A stretch of 64,000 nt of DNA, from NCBI GenBank assembly GCA_024220505.1, contig JAKZZE010000032.1, positions 7,501 to 71,500 on the forward strand, in the 5' to 3' direction. The notes beneath the pieces were generated by a model that was given only the letters and a program-made list of their open reading frames with translations, had not been told where the DNA came from and ran no database searches. This document shows, piece after piece, positions 1 through 10,176 of the stretch. The stretch is from Rhizopus arrhizus. Taxonomy: Eukaryota > Mucoromycota > Mucoromycetes > Mucorales > Rhizopodaceae. Position 1 is the stretch's first letter. Every line of letters starts with the position of its first letter. The translations under genes were made by a program, and so were the position numbers.

Positions 1-108
1 TTCCATGGCGTACCAGTTGACTACCCAAAGGGAATAAACCCTTTGAAAGAGAAAGCAGATCATACTACATTCTGCATAACTGCTGAACGTTTGCACAATC
101 TACTTTAA
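1..108 (+). other. Possible 3' end of an unidentified coding exon
   Basis: Frame 1 is open from the first base to a TAA at 106-108 (35 codons). The composition is protein-like and includes an N-terminal FHGVPVDYP stretch. I do not recognise a family, and a chance ORF of this length is quite possible. The region from 109 to about 735 holds no gene I can support; the ORFs there are short and low in complexity. Confidence 0.2.
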
Positions 109-739
109 TTTCCCTTTAGCAATCCTACAGTTTTCGTCCGATCAACGCAAAGAAAAATAAATTTTTCCTAGCAGATCAGTCGATGGACTCCAATAAAGGT
201 GCCCGGGAGTTTGGTTTGTAATCATACCTGGATAGGTAATAATATACAATCCCCATCTTTTCTCGCTACGGTAACTCAAAGAGCTTCCGCAGGAGCCAGC
301 AACTTGTCTCCCATCTTTTCTATGAAGAAAAGTGTAAGACAAGAATAACCCGGAAATTCACAGTAGAAAAGATATTTCCTTTCTACCATAAATTATCCAA
401 GTCTATAGCCTCGATGTGTAGAAAGCTCAAACTTTCGTTTTCGCCTTCTATGAGGTCCAATATGTTCTATCCGGACATTTATTATGTATTTTGTAGTAAA
501 ATCATTAATCCGAAAAAAAAAATCAAGCTTTGGACAAAACTAAGTTTATCTCAGTCAAAAAATATCTTAGCAAAAATCCGAAAATATAGTCAAAAACCTA
601 ATTTTTTTTTTTACAATTCTACTTATTGCTCATTCATTTTCTATATGTTTTCATAGAGTTATGTAGAGTTTAATGTATTTTTTCATAGAGTTTGAGATGA
701 AATCGGTAATTCAATTTCAATCTCAGGTATGCACTTAGT

Positions 740-1172
740 TAATTTTAGTGATGGATTCTTAACCATTTTAAATACGTTTTCTTTTGTAACTTTACTTACC
801 CTACTCACTGCTAATGTACTTTGCTATAGCCCTTGATCAATTTAAATCATTTTGGAGATGCAATTTATATGTAAAAAAAAAAAGCTATTTTTGAGATTTT
901 TAAATAGGCTTTTTCTTCTTAATCTTATTCACCTTACCTATTACAAATGCACTTTACTATAATCCTTGATCAATTTAAATCATTTTGAGATTATGTTTTA
1001 TATGTAAAAAAAAAAAAAATCATGTTTTAAGGCTATCTTTTACATGTTTCGAACTTTTTTAAACACATTTCTTTTTTGTTCATATTTGGCCTACGCACTG
1101 CTAGTGAACTATATTACAGTCTACAATCAATATAAGCCATTTTAAGCCTATGTCTTATATGTAAAAAAAAAA
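740..1172. repeat. Three diverged ~140-bp direct repeats (IGS-type subrepeats)
   Basis: Three consecutive units each contain a tract like CTTGATCAATTTAAATCATTTT and end in TTATATGTA followed by 11-14 A. They end near 884, 1018 and 1172. Their position beyond the 3' end of a 5S gene that itself follows a 25S 3' end on the same strand fits subrepeats of the second rDNA intergenic spacer. No coding potential is seen here or in 1173-1460. Confidence 0.6.
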
Positions 1173-1462
1173 AATACTACAATAACTCTTACACTAGAAA
1201 AGTTTTTAGGTGCAAGGCTATATAAGAATAAAATATACCCTTTTTTAAGCAGAGTGATTAATTGTAAAGCAAAAATAAATAAAAAAGAATCACAGTAGAT
1301 ATACTTCAAAGCAGATGAAAAAAAAAATAGTAAATAATAGACATTAAAAAAAAAAAAAAAGAATTGATATACTAAATTTTTCTAAGATTGTTTTATGGTT
1401 ATTATAACAATATGTTTTGGAGATGTTAAGGAAATATTTAAAATAAAATAAAAAAAAGTAAA

Positions 1463-1579
1463 ACTACAGCAACCAGTATTCCCATGTGGTCCCCCACCAT
1501 AGTACTGACTGGTCCAGATGTTGCTTAACTGCGGAGATCGGACGGGATCCGGTGTTTTCAACATTGTATGGCCGTAGCT
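1463..1579 (-). rRNA. 5S ribosomal RNA gene
   Basis: Read on the minus strand, the sequence starts GCTACGGCCATAC, continues through a recognisable internal promoter region (GTCCGATCTCCGCAGTTAAGC) and ends GGTTGCTGTAGT, which can pair with the 5' end as 5S helix I. A TTTT run follows immediately, as expected for a Pol III terminator. It lies about 470 bp beyond the 25S 3' end and on the same strand, the order found in rDNA units of many fungi. Length is about 117 nt, normal for 5S. Confidence 0.9.
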
Positions 1580-1795
1580 CATAGAAAATTGAAAACTATT
1601 TGTCACATTGTCATTTTTTTTTTTAGTAAGTTTTTTTCTGGGAGACTCTTTAAATAGATAGCTATAAAGTAACAGCAGATTGTTGTCTTTTCTTTGTTTT
1701 GTTATTTCTAGGTGATGGACGGCACTGGCCGGTAAGAAAAACCTAAGGTGTTGCTCCTTAATCCCGCACCTATATTTTGTGCTATCATACACACA

Positions 1796-1851
1796 CAGAC
1801 AAGCAGACAAGCAGACAAGCAGACAAGCAGACAAGCAGAGAGGCAGACAAA
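1796..1851. repeat. AGACAAGC microsatellite in rDNA spacer
   Basis: About six copies of an 8-bp unit, AGACAAGC, the last ones degenerate, lie between the 5S gene and the 25S 3' end. They probably belong to the first rDNA intergenic spacer. Confidence 0.8.
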
Positions 1852-2048
1852 CTTAACATAATGCTTGCATACAAGTATCCTTGAAGATCAGAAGCCAAGT
1901 GTCAAACTGCCTAAACCTGAATTACATATGTGAATCTAGATAAAGAATCACATGTGGGGTAAGAACATTAAACTAATACTGTTTACATAAAAAAAAGCAA
2001 AAAAAATAATAATATTTAATTTGTATAGCTGAAAGTGTTCCGTAAGGA

Positions 2049-2443
2049 ACAAATTCAATGACAAGGGCTTAATCTCAGTACATCGTAGCAACAAAGGCTA
2101 CTCTAGTACTTACAATACCCCGTCCATTTCATGTCGTCTGCATGCGATTTATCACTTTGATCATTTGCATTATCATCACAGGGTAGTGAATCACAGCATT
2201 TCCGCTGCAAAGCCTATCCCGCAAGTAAGGTTTTCAAGCCGAAGCTTTATTTGTACACAACTAGTACAATCAAAGCACAGTAGTATCGCTTCCAGCATGG
2301 ATTCTGACTTAGAGGCGTTCAGCCATTATCCAGCAGATGGTAGCTTCGCGGCATTGGCCTTTCAACCAGCCGCAAATACCAATTATCTGAATGAAGGGTT
2401 CCTCTCGTACTAACTTCAATTACTGTTGCGATACCAATACCAT

Positions 2444-2498
<55 letters not shown>

Positions 2499-2617
2499 AT
2501 TAGTGGGTGAACAATCCAACACTTAATGAATTCTGCTTCATTATGATAGGAAGAGCCGACATCGAAGAATCAAAAAGCAACGTCGCTATGAACGCTTGGC
2601 TGCCACAAGCCAGTTAT
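2049..2617 (-). rRNA. 25S/28S rRNA, 3'-terminal fragment (copy 1)
   Basis: On the minus strand this reads from the AACTGGCTTGTGGC motif, through AGTACGAGAGGAAC (sarcin-ricin loop) and the GGGTTTAGACCGTCGTGAG block, to the mature 25S 3' end. Only the last ~570 nt of a ~3.4-kb gene remain. The 5' boundary, just before AACTGGCTTG, is an abrupt junction to unrelated T-rich DNA. The 82-codon plus-strand ORF at 2165-2413 is antisense to rRNA and is not a gene. The spacer down to about 1966 is also shared with copy 2. Confidence 0.95.
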
Positions 2618-3281
2618 TTTTTTCCTTGGTAGTTAGTTTACGTTTTTAATATAAAAGGATAAAAATGTATAAATCACCTTTTCTGGTTTTTGCTGTTTAT
2701 GGTGTTTTTGTTATTTTCGCCTTTTATGGCGTTTTTTCTGTGGATGATTGTGTTGCTAATGAGTTATTTTTGGTTTTTTGTTGTTAGTGGTGTTTTGTTT
2801 AATTTTGGTCATTTTCTCAATTGGTTGTGAAGAGAGAAGTAATAACAATGGTAAAAAGTAGAAACAAAGGAAAATTTGAATAATATGGGTAGGGGTGTTT
2901 TTTCTGTTTATTGGTGTGTTTATTTTTGATTGGGTAATATGTAATTTCTTTGTTGATGAATTTTTGGTATCTATGATTGGATGATTTTATGAATGGTGAT
3001 TGATCGGTGGCTGAGTGGGTTGATGATGTAGTGGGATGTGTTTATAGGGTGGCAGTAGAGTTTTGTTTATTTTTTTTTGTATTGCTGAAGATTGTTATAG
3101 TTTACTTATTGAGGTTTGAAACGCAAGTTTTATGGTTATTATTGATTAATTTTTTTTTTATTTTTTATTTTTATTTGGACAAAGTGGTGAGGGGTCTGGA
3201 ACTTGATTTTTTTATTTTTTTGACGCGTTTTGGAGTTTCTCCGGTGGTGTTGCGGATCGTTTTGCTCCTCGTTCGAGTTTG
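2618..3281. other. Gene-free, extremely C-poor G/T-rich stretch
   Basis: From the rRNA junction onward the plus strand is T- and G-rich with very little C. Two long open frames exist only because of this bias, and no protein family is recognisable. It is the left outer part of the strand-asymmetric block that ends near 10533. It may be remnant coding DNA of the element. Confidence 0.5.
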
Positions 3282-4156
3282 TCTTCATCCATTGACTCGT
3301 AGTAGTCATTATTGTCGGTGGTGGTCGTGTAGTCGTCGTCATCGGTGGGAATGACATCGTTGTGGTTGGTGATGGTTTTGTAGTCGTTCTGCAAACCAAA
3401 ACCCCCCAACGACGGATTCTCGATCTGAGAAACAGTCCCTCTATCACGTATTGCTCGCTGCTTCTCCAACGACAATTGTTCCCGCAAAACAGCAGGACCA
3501 CGTATGAAATACGCACTATCCATCTTACCCATTATTTCAGATACTAAGATATAAATAAATAAACAAAAAATACACACACAATTTCTATTTACATTTTAAA
3601 AATTCCGCGGCCGTCCAATCCACAAAAAATTCATTGTATGCCTGTGCACCATCATATCCAGACCTCCCATAGTCAACTATAACATCACCACTATACATTG
3701 CCTTATATAGAGCACCAACAAAAATTTTTCGTCCTCCAACTTAAGTGTGTCCATAACCACCGTTCTCTTCTGTTTCATCCCAGACACTCCATCATCCAAA
3801 ATCTTCTCTATCGATTCACTCTCGACAATCTTTCTAATAATCATAAACAAAGATGTACTTGGCCTGTTATTAGCATCCATTCTAGTCGTCATCGTAACAC
3901 TGCCTACAAAAACAATAAAAAAAATCAGTATCATCCCAAATACACAAAAACAAAAACATATACCAAGAAAATGCCATGTAGTACCCTTTTCACATGCTCT
4001 CTGACATAGATTTACAATTAAGGGGTCTCTTGAATAGGCAGTAACAAAAGCATTGTCACTCGTCCCTGTCACCACTACACCTACAGGCTCTTTTAATGAT
4101 TTAAATTTTAACTTGACGCTAATAACATCCAACGTCAAAGCAACAAACATAACCAT
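3212..4156 (-). pseudogene. Family A gene, copy A1 (two-part beta-rich protein, acidic tail), one frameshift
   Basis: ATG at 4156. Three exons: 4156-3964, 3903-3593 and 3543-3212, with GT...AG introns of 60 and 49 nt. The first intron interrupts a Gly codon after WHFL, the same place and phase as in A2-A5. Exon 1 matches the A5 N-terminus in pattern. Exon 2 carries the KAMYSGD...DYGRSGYDG segment equivalent to the C-terminal half of A5, but is reached only by a one-base shift in an AAAAATTTTT tract (~3728-3737). Exon 3 is an acidic/Thr-rich tail ending in basic residues, and contains the left arm of a 107-bp inverted repeat. The coding strand is very G/T-rich. Function is unknown; a small OB-fold-like nucleic-acid-binding role is only a guess. 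Confidence 0.6.
3282..3388 (-). repeat. Left arm of a 107/106-bp inverted repeat
   Basis: The reverse complement equals 7945-8050 except for one extra A in the 3282-3388 arm (AAAA versus AAA). Both arms lie inside acidic, Asp/Thr/Tyr-rich coding tails of different genes. The composition of the plus strand switches from G/T-rich to A/C-rich at this arm. Confidence 0.95.
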
Positions 4157-4196
4157 ATTTTAAAAAAATAAAGAAAAGAAATGAATAAAAAACACA

Positions 4197-4290
4197 CTTT
4201 TACTATACTTCTTTCTTTTATAAAAAAAACCAAAACAATCACCCTTTTACTATACTTCTTTATTTTATAAAAAAAACCAAAACAATCACC
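4197..4290. repeat. Tandem duplication, 2 x 47 bp
   Basis: Two head-to-tail copies of a unit beginning CTTTTACTATACTTCTTT and ending CAAAACAATCACC differ at one or two bases. They sit upstream of A1 and upstream of the Q/N-rich gene, in the otherwise gene-free 4157-4690 interval, so a shared promoter element is possible. Confidence 0.85.
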
Positions 4291-4691
4291 TTATATGAAC
4301 CCATAACCCCCTTCAAACAAAGACACACACAAAATTTATTCACTCTTCACAAAAACAAAAACAAAAGAAATTCATTATAGAACAAACTATATAATAACCA
4401 AATAAATCACTTCATCACTACTTTACCTTTAAAAAAAATTACCCAAATCATGTGGCACACTAGTACCTACATCATTGGATACTTTTCCCACAAACCGTCA
4501 AAACAATCGACCTTGAAAATACTCTATTCAAAATGTTTGAACTTTATAATGAGAAAAGGCAAAATAATTACTCATTCATGTCCAACAATCCCTAACCTTA
4601 ATTTTATCATAGATGGTTTCCAATCCAAATACGAGTCCCCGAACACCTATTCCACCAGCTACCAGACAGTAATGCCAATACACCATGTCTC

Positions 4692-5498
4692 ATGATGGCC
4701 TTCGGTCGATTAAACCCCATTCAACAAATTCATGACTATTCTCCTGCTGGCAGCACTCCTAATTTCATGCTCGATACACTCGACATCCAATTCTGCCCAT
4801 TAACCTTACCAATAGAAGCAATACAGCAATACAATCAACACAACATACAAAACCCAATCACAACCGCAATCCCTCAATCCCCCCGCCACTCTCTCTCGCA
4901 TATCCCACATCGTATGCGACATCATTTCACACCCATCAATTCCATCGACAGCGATCAAGAAACCAGCCCTGCTAGCCCCGCCTCTACCACATCCACTTCA
5001 AGTGGTAGTCCCACTGCCTCTAGACACCCAACCCCTCAACCCATCATTCCTCCAGCTCTATTCAATATTCATACCACACAAAACTTTCACCAGTTAAACC
5101 AAAATCAAAACATACAGCAAAATCAAATAACACAACAAACAAACGACAATAGACAATGGACCACAAACATCCAAAACAATCTCCAAATAAACACAAATTA
5201 CCTACAACAACAAGCCAACGTCTATCAGCTTGTAGCCAATACCTTACAAAATCAAAAAAATCTTCGAACACCATCTTTATCACCCCAAAACCAAACAGGA
5301 TATACTCTATCCTAAACACAATACATCCACACATAAACCAATTGACAGATGCTGATCACCAAGAAGCCAAAAATAGAATAACAAACATCATTCAAGACCA
5401 AAAAGAAGAAAATCAACTGACAAAATATACATCTCCAACCTCAACCACTGAAGACAACACCCTAGACACAATGCTGAATGCATTAACCACACCCGTAA

Positions 5499-5530
<32 letters not shown>

Positions 5531-6243
5531 AAAACTAATCACAATTATCTTTAGGTATACCAATACATCCAACAAGCTTCTTCAACACCCACATTCGAAT
5601 CAGCACAACATACATCCCCACTCATATCATTCAACACACCCGAACATACAACACAATCAACCACATACAACACTCAATTCGAAAACGGGCATCAATCACA
5701 GTCTCACCAAACAATCAACTCATCAAATGAACACCAACAACAAGACTTCATCAACCAAATTTACACCACTTACAGCACTATACATCAACAAAGCATCGAT
5801 TTCCAGCAACAACAACAACAAACAATAGAACAGCAACAAAAACAACATAAACTAGAAAAATTACAAAAAAAACAACAAAAAAAGAATATAGAAAAACAAA
5901 AAGAAAAACATAAAGCAAAAGAAAAAATAATACACTCAAACAAATCATTAGAAAAGAAATCTCCAAAGGAAAACAGGCAATAAGAGGTATCTCCATACAA
6001 GAACACCAATCACAACAAAGACGCCCATCCCCAATACCCACTACACCACAGGCATCTTCTTCTACATACTTCTCCAAATTCCACTTAGAAAACAATAAAC
6101 CATCACCAAGAAAACGACAACGTCAAGAATCCTCACCATCGCCTACCGAAAAGGACTTTTTTGATCAACTAGAAATCGCACATAAAGGCGTAGATATCTT
6201 AGAAGAAATACATAAAGACTACACATATCAATATATAGAATAA
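4692..6243 (+). pseudogene. Gln/Asn/Thr-rich coiled-coil protein gene, two frame changes
   Basis: The first ORF (4692-5315) begins MMAFGRLNP and becomes Ser/Thr/Pro- then Gln/Asn-rich. A frame change between about 5240 and 5310 leads to a second segment ending at 5494. A 60-nt intron (5495-5554, GTAAAA...CTTTAG, TACTAAT branch site) joins it in frame to a Gln-rich and Lys/Gln/Glu coiled-coil exon. That exon stops at 5981. A further frame change in an A-rich tract (~5860-5930) gives a charged C-terminus (FSKFHLENNK...RKRQRQ...FFDQLE) ending near 6243. The plus strand here is almost G-free, so the Gln/Asn/Thr/Pro/His excess partly reflects strand composition. No family is recognised. The frame changes may be decay or sequence errors in homopolymers. 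Confidence 0.5.
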
Positions 6244-6655
6244 TCCTCATTGTATCTTTTGTTACCCCATCTAAAATAAATAAAAAATCTTTCTTTAAAA
6301 AACCCAATTAAATGAACCAACTTTAAACAATAGTCACCCACGATGCCCTTTATACCACAAACATCCTCTTGCATTCACTATTCCAAATTCCGACTAGAAA
6401 ACAATAAGACCTCACCACAAAAACGACTACGCAAAAAAAAATCCACATCATCACCCACAAAAGAAGACTTTCTTGATCAACTGCAAAATGAACTTGAAAA
6501 CATAGACATCCTACAAGACACATGAAAACTACACAAATAAAGATATAAAGTAATCCTTATCGTATCTTTTATTCCTCTATCCAAAATAAATCAAACCCTT
6601 AATAAAAAACCCAAATAAACAAACCAAATTTGAACAATAATCACCCAGACGTTTT
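6060..6655 (+). repeat. Diverged tandem duplication (~300-bp period) of a gene 3' end
   Basis: The C-terminal coding segment plus 3' flank of the Q/N-rich gene (about 6060-6345) is repeated at about 6365-6655. Both copies carry a C-terminus of the form [FH]YSKF.LENN followed by DF[FL]DQL, then GTATCTTTT, CCAAAATAAAT-like and CAATAATCACCCA-like flanks in the same order. Confidence 0.8.
6343..6525 (+). CDS. Small basic protein, duplicate of the preceding C-terminus
   Basis: A 60-codon ORF with its own ATG. Its product (SKFRLENNK...KRLRKKK...FLDQLQNELE) is a clear relative of the last ~60 residues of the upstream Q/N-rich gene. It could be translated alone or be a dead duplicate; nothing upstream looks like a dedicated promoter. 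The basic run followed by an amphipathic helix could be a nuclear-targeting or oligomerisation segment, but that is speculative. Confidence 0.4.
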   Translation: MPFIPQTSSCIHYSKFRLENNKTSPQKRLRKKKSTSSPTKEDFLDQLQNELENIDILQDT

Positions 6656-6831
6656 CAAAAACAAAATTAACACACTACCTAGCCTTGCCCATTATCCATC
6701 TTTACCCATTTCTACCCATAAAGCATCTCTACAATAACCATGACTACAAAGAGACACGATTAGTATATACATATCCCTACGAACCTCTCTTTTTTTTTTT
6801 TAAAAAAAAAAAAATCAAATCAATTTACATC

Positions 6832-7395
6832 ATGAACGCTTCTTTATTCCAACCCAAATTATTCACCAACCAAACCTCTATTCTCTTTGTGCAACTTCAC
6901 TTCCCTAGCAAGGTGTACAGCACTTACTACTTTCAAAAGCCAAACACTGGTTTCTGGGCCAACATCCAAGACCATGGTAAGTCATACAATATCAATACTT
7001 GTCACAATATTCACATATAAGAAATAGGCATTATCCATCCCGCACTTGAAATCGACAACACAACCATTGACACTTATTTTTCCTACAACGGATTTGGCTA
7101 TACCACAATCCTCCCCAATACATACCGCAACGAAAACACGGTCCCTGCAAAAGACCTACTAAAGTACTCCACTGATACTTTAGAAGAAATAGCAAAATAC
7201 AAGCCAAAACTTATCGTTTGTGTAAACGTTGAAACATATAATGTCCTCCTACAGTACACTAAGAAGCCAGACACAAGGCAATCCCTCGGATTAACACCTA
7301 ATGCCATCAAATGGCACGACGAGCCTGGTATGTCGATGGTCTGCGTACTACCAGGCAACAAGCAAAAATATAGCCATGAGCTGATACAAAAGTAA
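6832..7395 (+). CDS. MUG/TDG-type uracil/thymine-DNA glycosylase-like protein, altered active-site motif
   Basis: ATG at 6832. Exon 1 runs to 6976. The intron is 6977-7021 or 6977-7027, both in frame because the two acceptors are 6 nt apart. Exon 2 ends at the TAA 7393-7395, giving about 170 aa. The order of elements matches the MUG/TDG family: a hydrophobic strand (ILFV) leading to the active-site loop, then GFW, a FGYTTILPN strand, a helix, KPKLIVCVN, and a late VCVLPGN strand resembling the family's MPSSS/LPNPSG loop. The usual GINPS loop reads QLHFPS here, so the catalytic Asn appears lost. Compare the gene at 10177, which keeps GVNPS. The substrate would be U or T mispaired with G. It may be inactive or altered in specificity. 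Confidence 0.6.
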
Positions 7396-7799
7396 TAAAT
7401 ATATAAACTAATCCCACATCACACTAACCCTATATCAACCATAGAACATACCAGCAACTAAAAAGGATCATCAACAAAATCGACCAAGGACTGACGTACA
7501 AACATTTCACAAAATACATCGCCACAATCAGCCCCTCCTAACCTATTCCAACTTGGAAACAACCGAATCCATAGAGCAACATGGACGTTTGATACTACCG
7601 ACAGCGATACAAGCAGCGACCGTAGTTCCCCAGCACAACAAACGTCGGTCCTTACTACCTCCACCACGCAACTAGAACAACAAATAAACGCGATGGTACT
7701 AAACAGAACGAGTGCCGACACACAAAACCCACTGGATGACGATACCATCCAAACCATACAAGAAACCATAAAACTACAATCACCACCCGCTATCGACAA

Positions 7800-7886
7800 C
7801 CCTGGTCCCAGTAAATCACAACTTATAACCTACAGCCCTGGTCCCAGTAAATCACAACTTGTAACCTACAGCCCTGGCCCGAGTAA
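7800..7886 (+). repeat. 36-bp coding repeats, 2.4 copies
   Basis: Two near-identical 36-bp units and a third partial, diverged unit encode the repeated residues PGPSKSQL(I/V)TYS. They lie inside the Ser/Pro-rich gene. Confidence 0.85.
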
Positions 7887-7944
7887 AATAGAACCCGCCA
7901 TCAGCAACCCTGCCTCCAGCAGAGCAATAACAACGGGTCACAAT

Positions 7945-8050
7945 AACGACTACAAACCATCACCAACCACAACGATGTCATTCCCACCGATGACGACGAC
8001 TACACGACCACCACCGACAATAATGACTACTACGAGTCAATGGATGAAGA
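7945..8050 (+). repeat. Right arm of the 107/106-bp inverted repeat
   Basis: Identical to the reverse complement of 3282-3388 apart from one missing A. To its right the plus strand becomes G/T-rich; to its left it is A/C-rich. Confidence 0.95.
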
Positions 8051-8338
8051 AGAGGAAGATGAGGAGTCTTTTGAAAATGATGAGGGTAATAGGATAGGAT
8101 TGTGTAAGTATGTGGTTTTTACTTTTATTTTGTATTTTTTAGTTTTGAATGATAGAGGAAGGGGAGCAAGTAATGGTAGAGGTAGTGGAAGAGGAAGAGG
8201 TCGTGGAATGAGGCGAGGTAAGGCTTCTTTTTTTTTGTAGAGATTTTGTTATTTAAATAGGAAAATAGGTAGAGGAAGGGCTAGAGGTATGGATTTTTTT
8301 TACTATGAGAGATAGTGAGGTTTAATGGGTTATTAGGA

Positions 8339-10076
8339 ATGGGTAGACAAAGAAACACGATAAGCGTTGAAGTCATAGTTGATGCAAGGGGAAATGGTGT
8401 ATCAAGAGAACTTCCTTTGATAGTGAGTGATAAAAAAAGGAAAAAATGGAGATTACGTAAGAAGTCTAGGCCTTTATGGCGTACTAAGTTTTGTGCTCCT
8501 TCTAATGGTGAAGCTTACTATTATCAGCAGATTGTGTTGAAACATTGTTGTAATAATTTTGGATTACTGTTGGTGCAGTATGGAACTTGGAAAGGTATAT
8601 GGAATCGTACTGGTTATCATTTATTTATATGTTTTTTTTGTAAAGCTGCTTATTTTGCTTTGGTGGATCGCGGAGATATTATAGGAGATCCATATATACT
8701 TGATGTTTATAGAAATGTGGATGAAGAGGTGGTGGATATGATCAATGTTTCTCAAGAAAGTGTTGATATGATGTCCATGAGATTGAATGAAGATCAGTAT
8801 ACGGTCTATAGTGTGTTGACTGAGGTTTTGGATGTTGGTGGACATGCTTTTGTTTTTGGTGCTGCTGGTACGGGCAAGTCTTTTGTTTTACAGTTGTTAT
8901 ATTTGCATTTGCGAGTTAAGCATTATGGTGTATGTTTTGTTGGGAGTTTTGATTTATGTTTATTGTTTGATGCTAATTGTTTTCATTTAGGTATATAAAT
9001 TGGCTCCTACTGGTATTGCTGCAAGGAATATAGAAGGGATGACAGTGCATAGTTTCTTTGGCATGAATAATTCTGTTGGTGCGGTGAATTTGATAAGTTT
9101 GGATGGGTTGATCAAGAAAGGAAGGAGGACAGTTCTGTTGATTGATGAATGTTCAATGATATCTAAAGACATGTTGGAAAATATTTCGACTGCGTTGATG
9201 CAAGTAACAAACAGTAATAAGCCTTTTGGTGGGGTTAGTGTTTGTTTTTTTGGTGATTTTTGTCAACTGTTACCAGTGGAAAAGGAGTATGTGCCTTTGT
9301 TTGAAAGTGATTTATATGATTTGGGAATGAAGTTGAAATTAACGCAAACAATGCGACAAACGGATGCGATATTTATAGAGTTATTAGATATGGTTCGTAT
9401 GAATATGTTTACTGTTGGTGTAATGAATTTCATAAAGGCAAGATTGGTGGCTGATTATAGATTGTTGGGGCCAGAATATACATTGTTATTTCCAGAGAAT
9501 GAAATGGTGGAAAAAGTGAATGCTTTACGTTTGCAAGAGTTTAATTCAGAAATTAGGGAGTATGAAGCTGATGATTATTATTCTGGAGAAAATATTGATG
9601 TTGCCTTAAAGTGTTTATCGAGGGTTTTGTTGGAAAGAAGATTGTCTGTGGTGGTTGGCTGTAGAGTGATGTTGTTGGAAAATTTGGATGTTAGAAGAGG
9701 TTTTGTGAACGGTATGCTGGGTGTCGTTATTAGTATGTCTGATGATGCTATTTGTATAAAGAAGGAAGCTACGGATGATGTGATTGATGTTAGACGAGTG
9801 GAACGTTCTGATGCTGATGGTAGATATAGTAGAAGGCAGTTTACTTTGCGTTTAGCATATTGTTCAACGATTCATAAGGTGCAGAGTCTTACATTATCAA
9901 AAGTAGGGATTAGTTTGCAACATTTTTCATACCATGGGTCATTGTATGTGGCAATGTCAAGAGTTAAAAATCCAGATGATATTAGATTTTTTGGGTATAG
10001 GGAAGATTTAAATACACTTCAAGTGAAAGGGGATGTTCGCATGTATCAATTTGTAAAGGATTTTGAATGGGTCTGA
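8339..10076 (+). CDS. Helitron-type Pif1 family DNA helicase
   Basis: Exon 1 runs from the ATG at 8339 (upstream exons possible) to 8929. A 61-nt intron follows (8930-8990, GTATGT...TTTCATTTAG, CTAAT branch site). Exon 2 ends at the TGA of 10074-10076. The N-terminal RPLWRTKF...GEAYYYQQ segment is typical of the region before the helicase in Helitron Rep/Hel proteins. Walker A is GAAGTGKS, then LAPTGIAA, Walker B LLIDECSM, the GDFCQLLPV motif, and late motifs STIHKVQSLTLSK and YVAMSRVK. All Pif1 motifs are present, so it may be catalytically complete, although no Rep domain lies upstream. A 51-nt in-frame segment at 8595-8645 has splice-like ends and may be another intron. The coding strand is strikingly C-poor. 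Confidence 0.85.
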
Positions 10077-10176
10077 TAGTAGAGTAGAGTGATTTATTAA
10101 TGTATTGTTTTATTGTTTTAAAAAAAAATTGAAAAAGGGGGTTTTTTTTTGTTTTGTTTTTATTATTACTATTATT

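Larger units (their letters stand above)
7504..8300 (+). pseudogene. Ser/Pro-repeat, acidic and RG-rich protein gene, one-base frameshift
   Basis: An open frame from about 7500 encodes a Ser/Thr/Gln-rich region. Next come 12-residue repeats with PGPSKSQL (7800-7886) and a segment ending HNNDYK at the inverted repeat. Compared with the A1 arm, one A is missing at ~7955, throwing the acidic tail (DDDDYTTTTDNNDYYESMDE, then EEEDEESFENDE) into another frame. A 57-nt GTAATA...TTTTTAG intron precedes an RG-rich stretch (GSGRGRGRGMRRG). The 3' end is unclear and may run toward the helicase at 8339. No family is recognised; disordered acidic and RGG-like segments suggest nucleic-acid or protein binding, which is inference. 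Confidence 0.4.

Noticed and set aside
2890..3354. Long plus-strand ORFs in the G/T-rich stretch (e.g. 3007-3354)
   Set aside because: They are hydrophobic low-complexity translations produced by the strand bias and overlap the real minus-strand exon 3 of A1.
5778..6095. Minus-strand Phe/Cys/Leu-rich ORF resembling a membrane protein
   Set aside because: It is the shadow of the Gln/Lys-rich coding exon on the plus strand.
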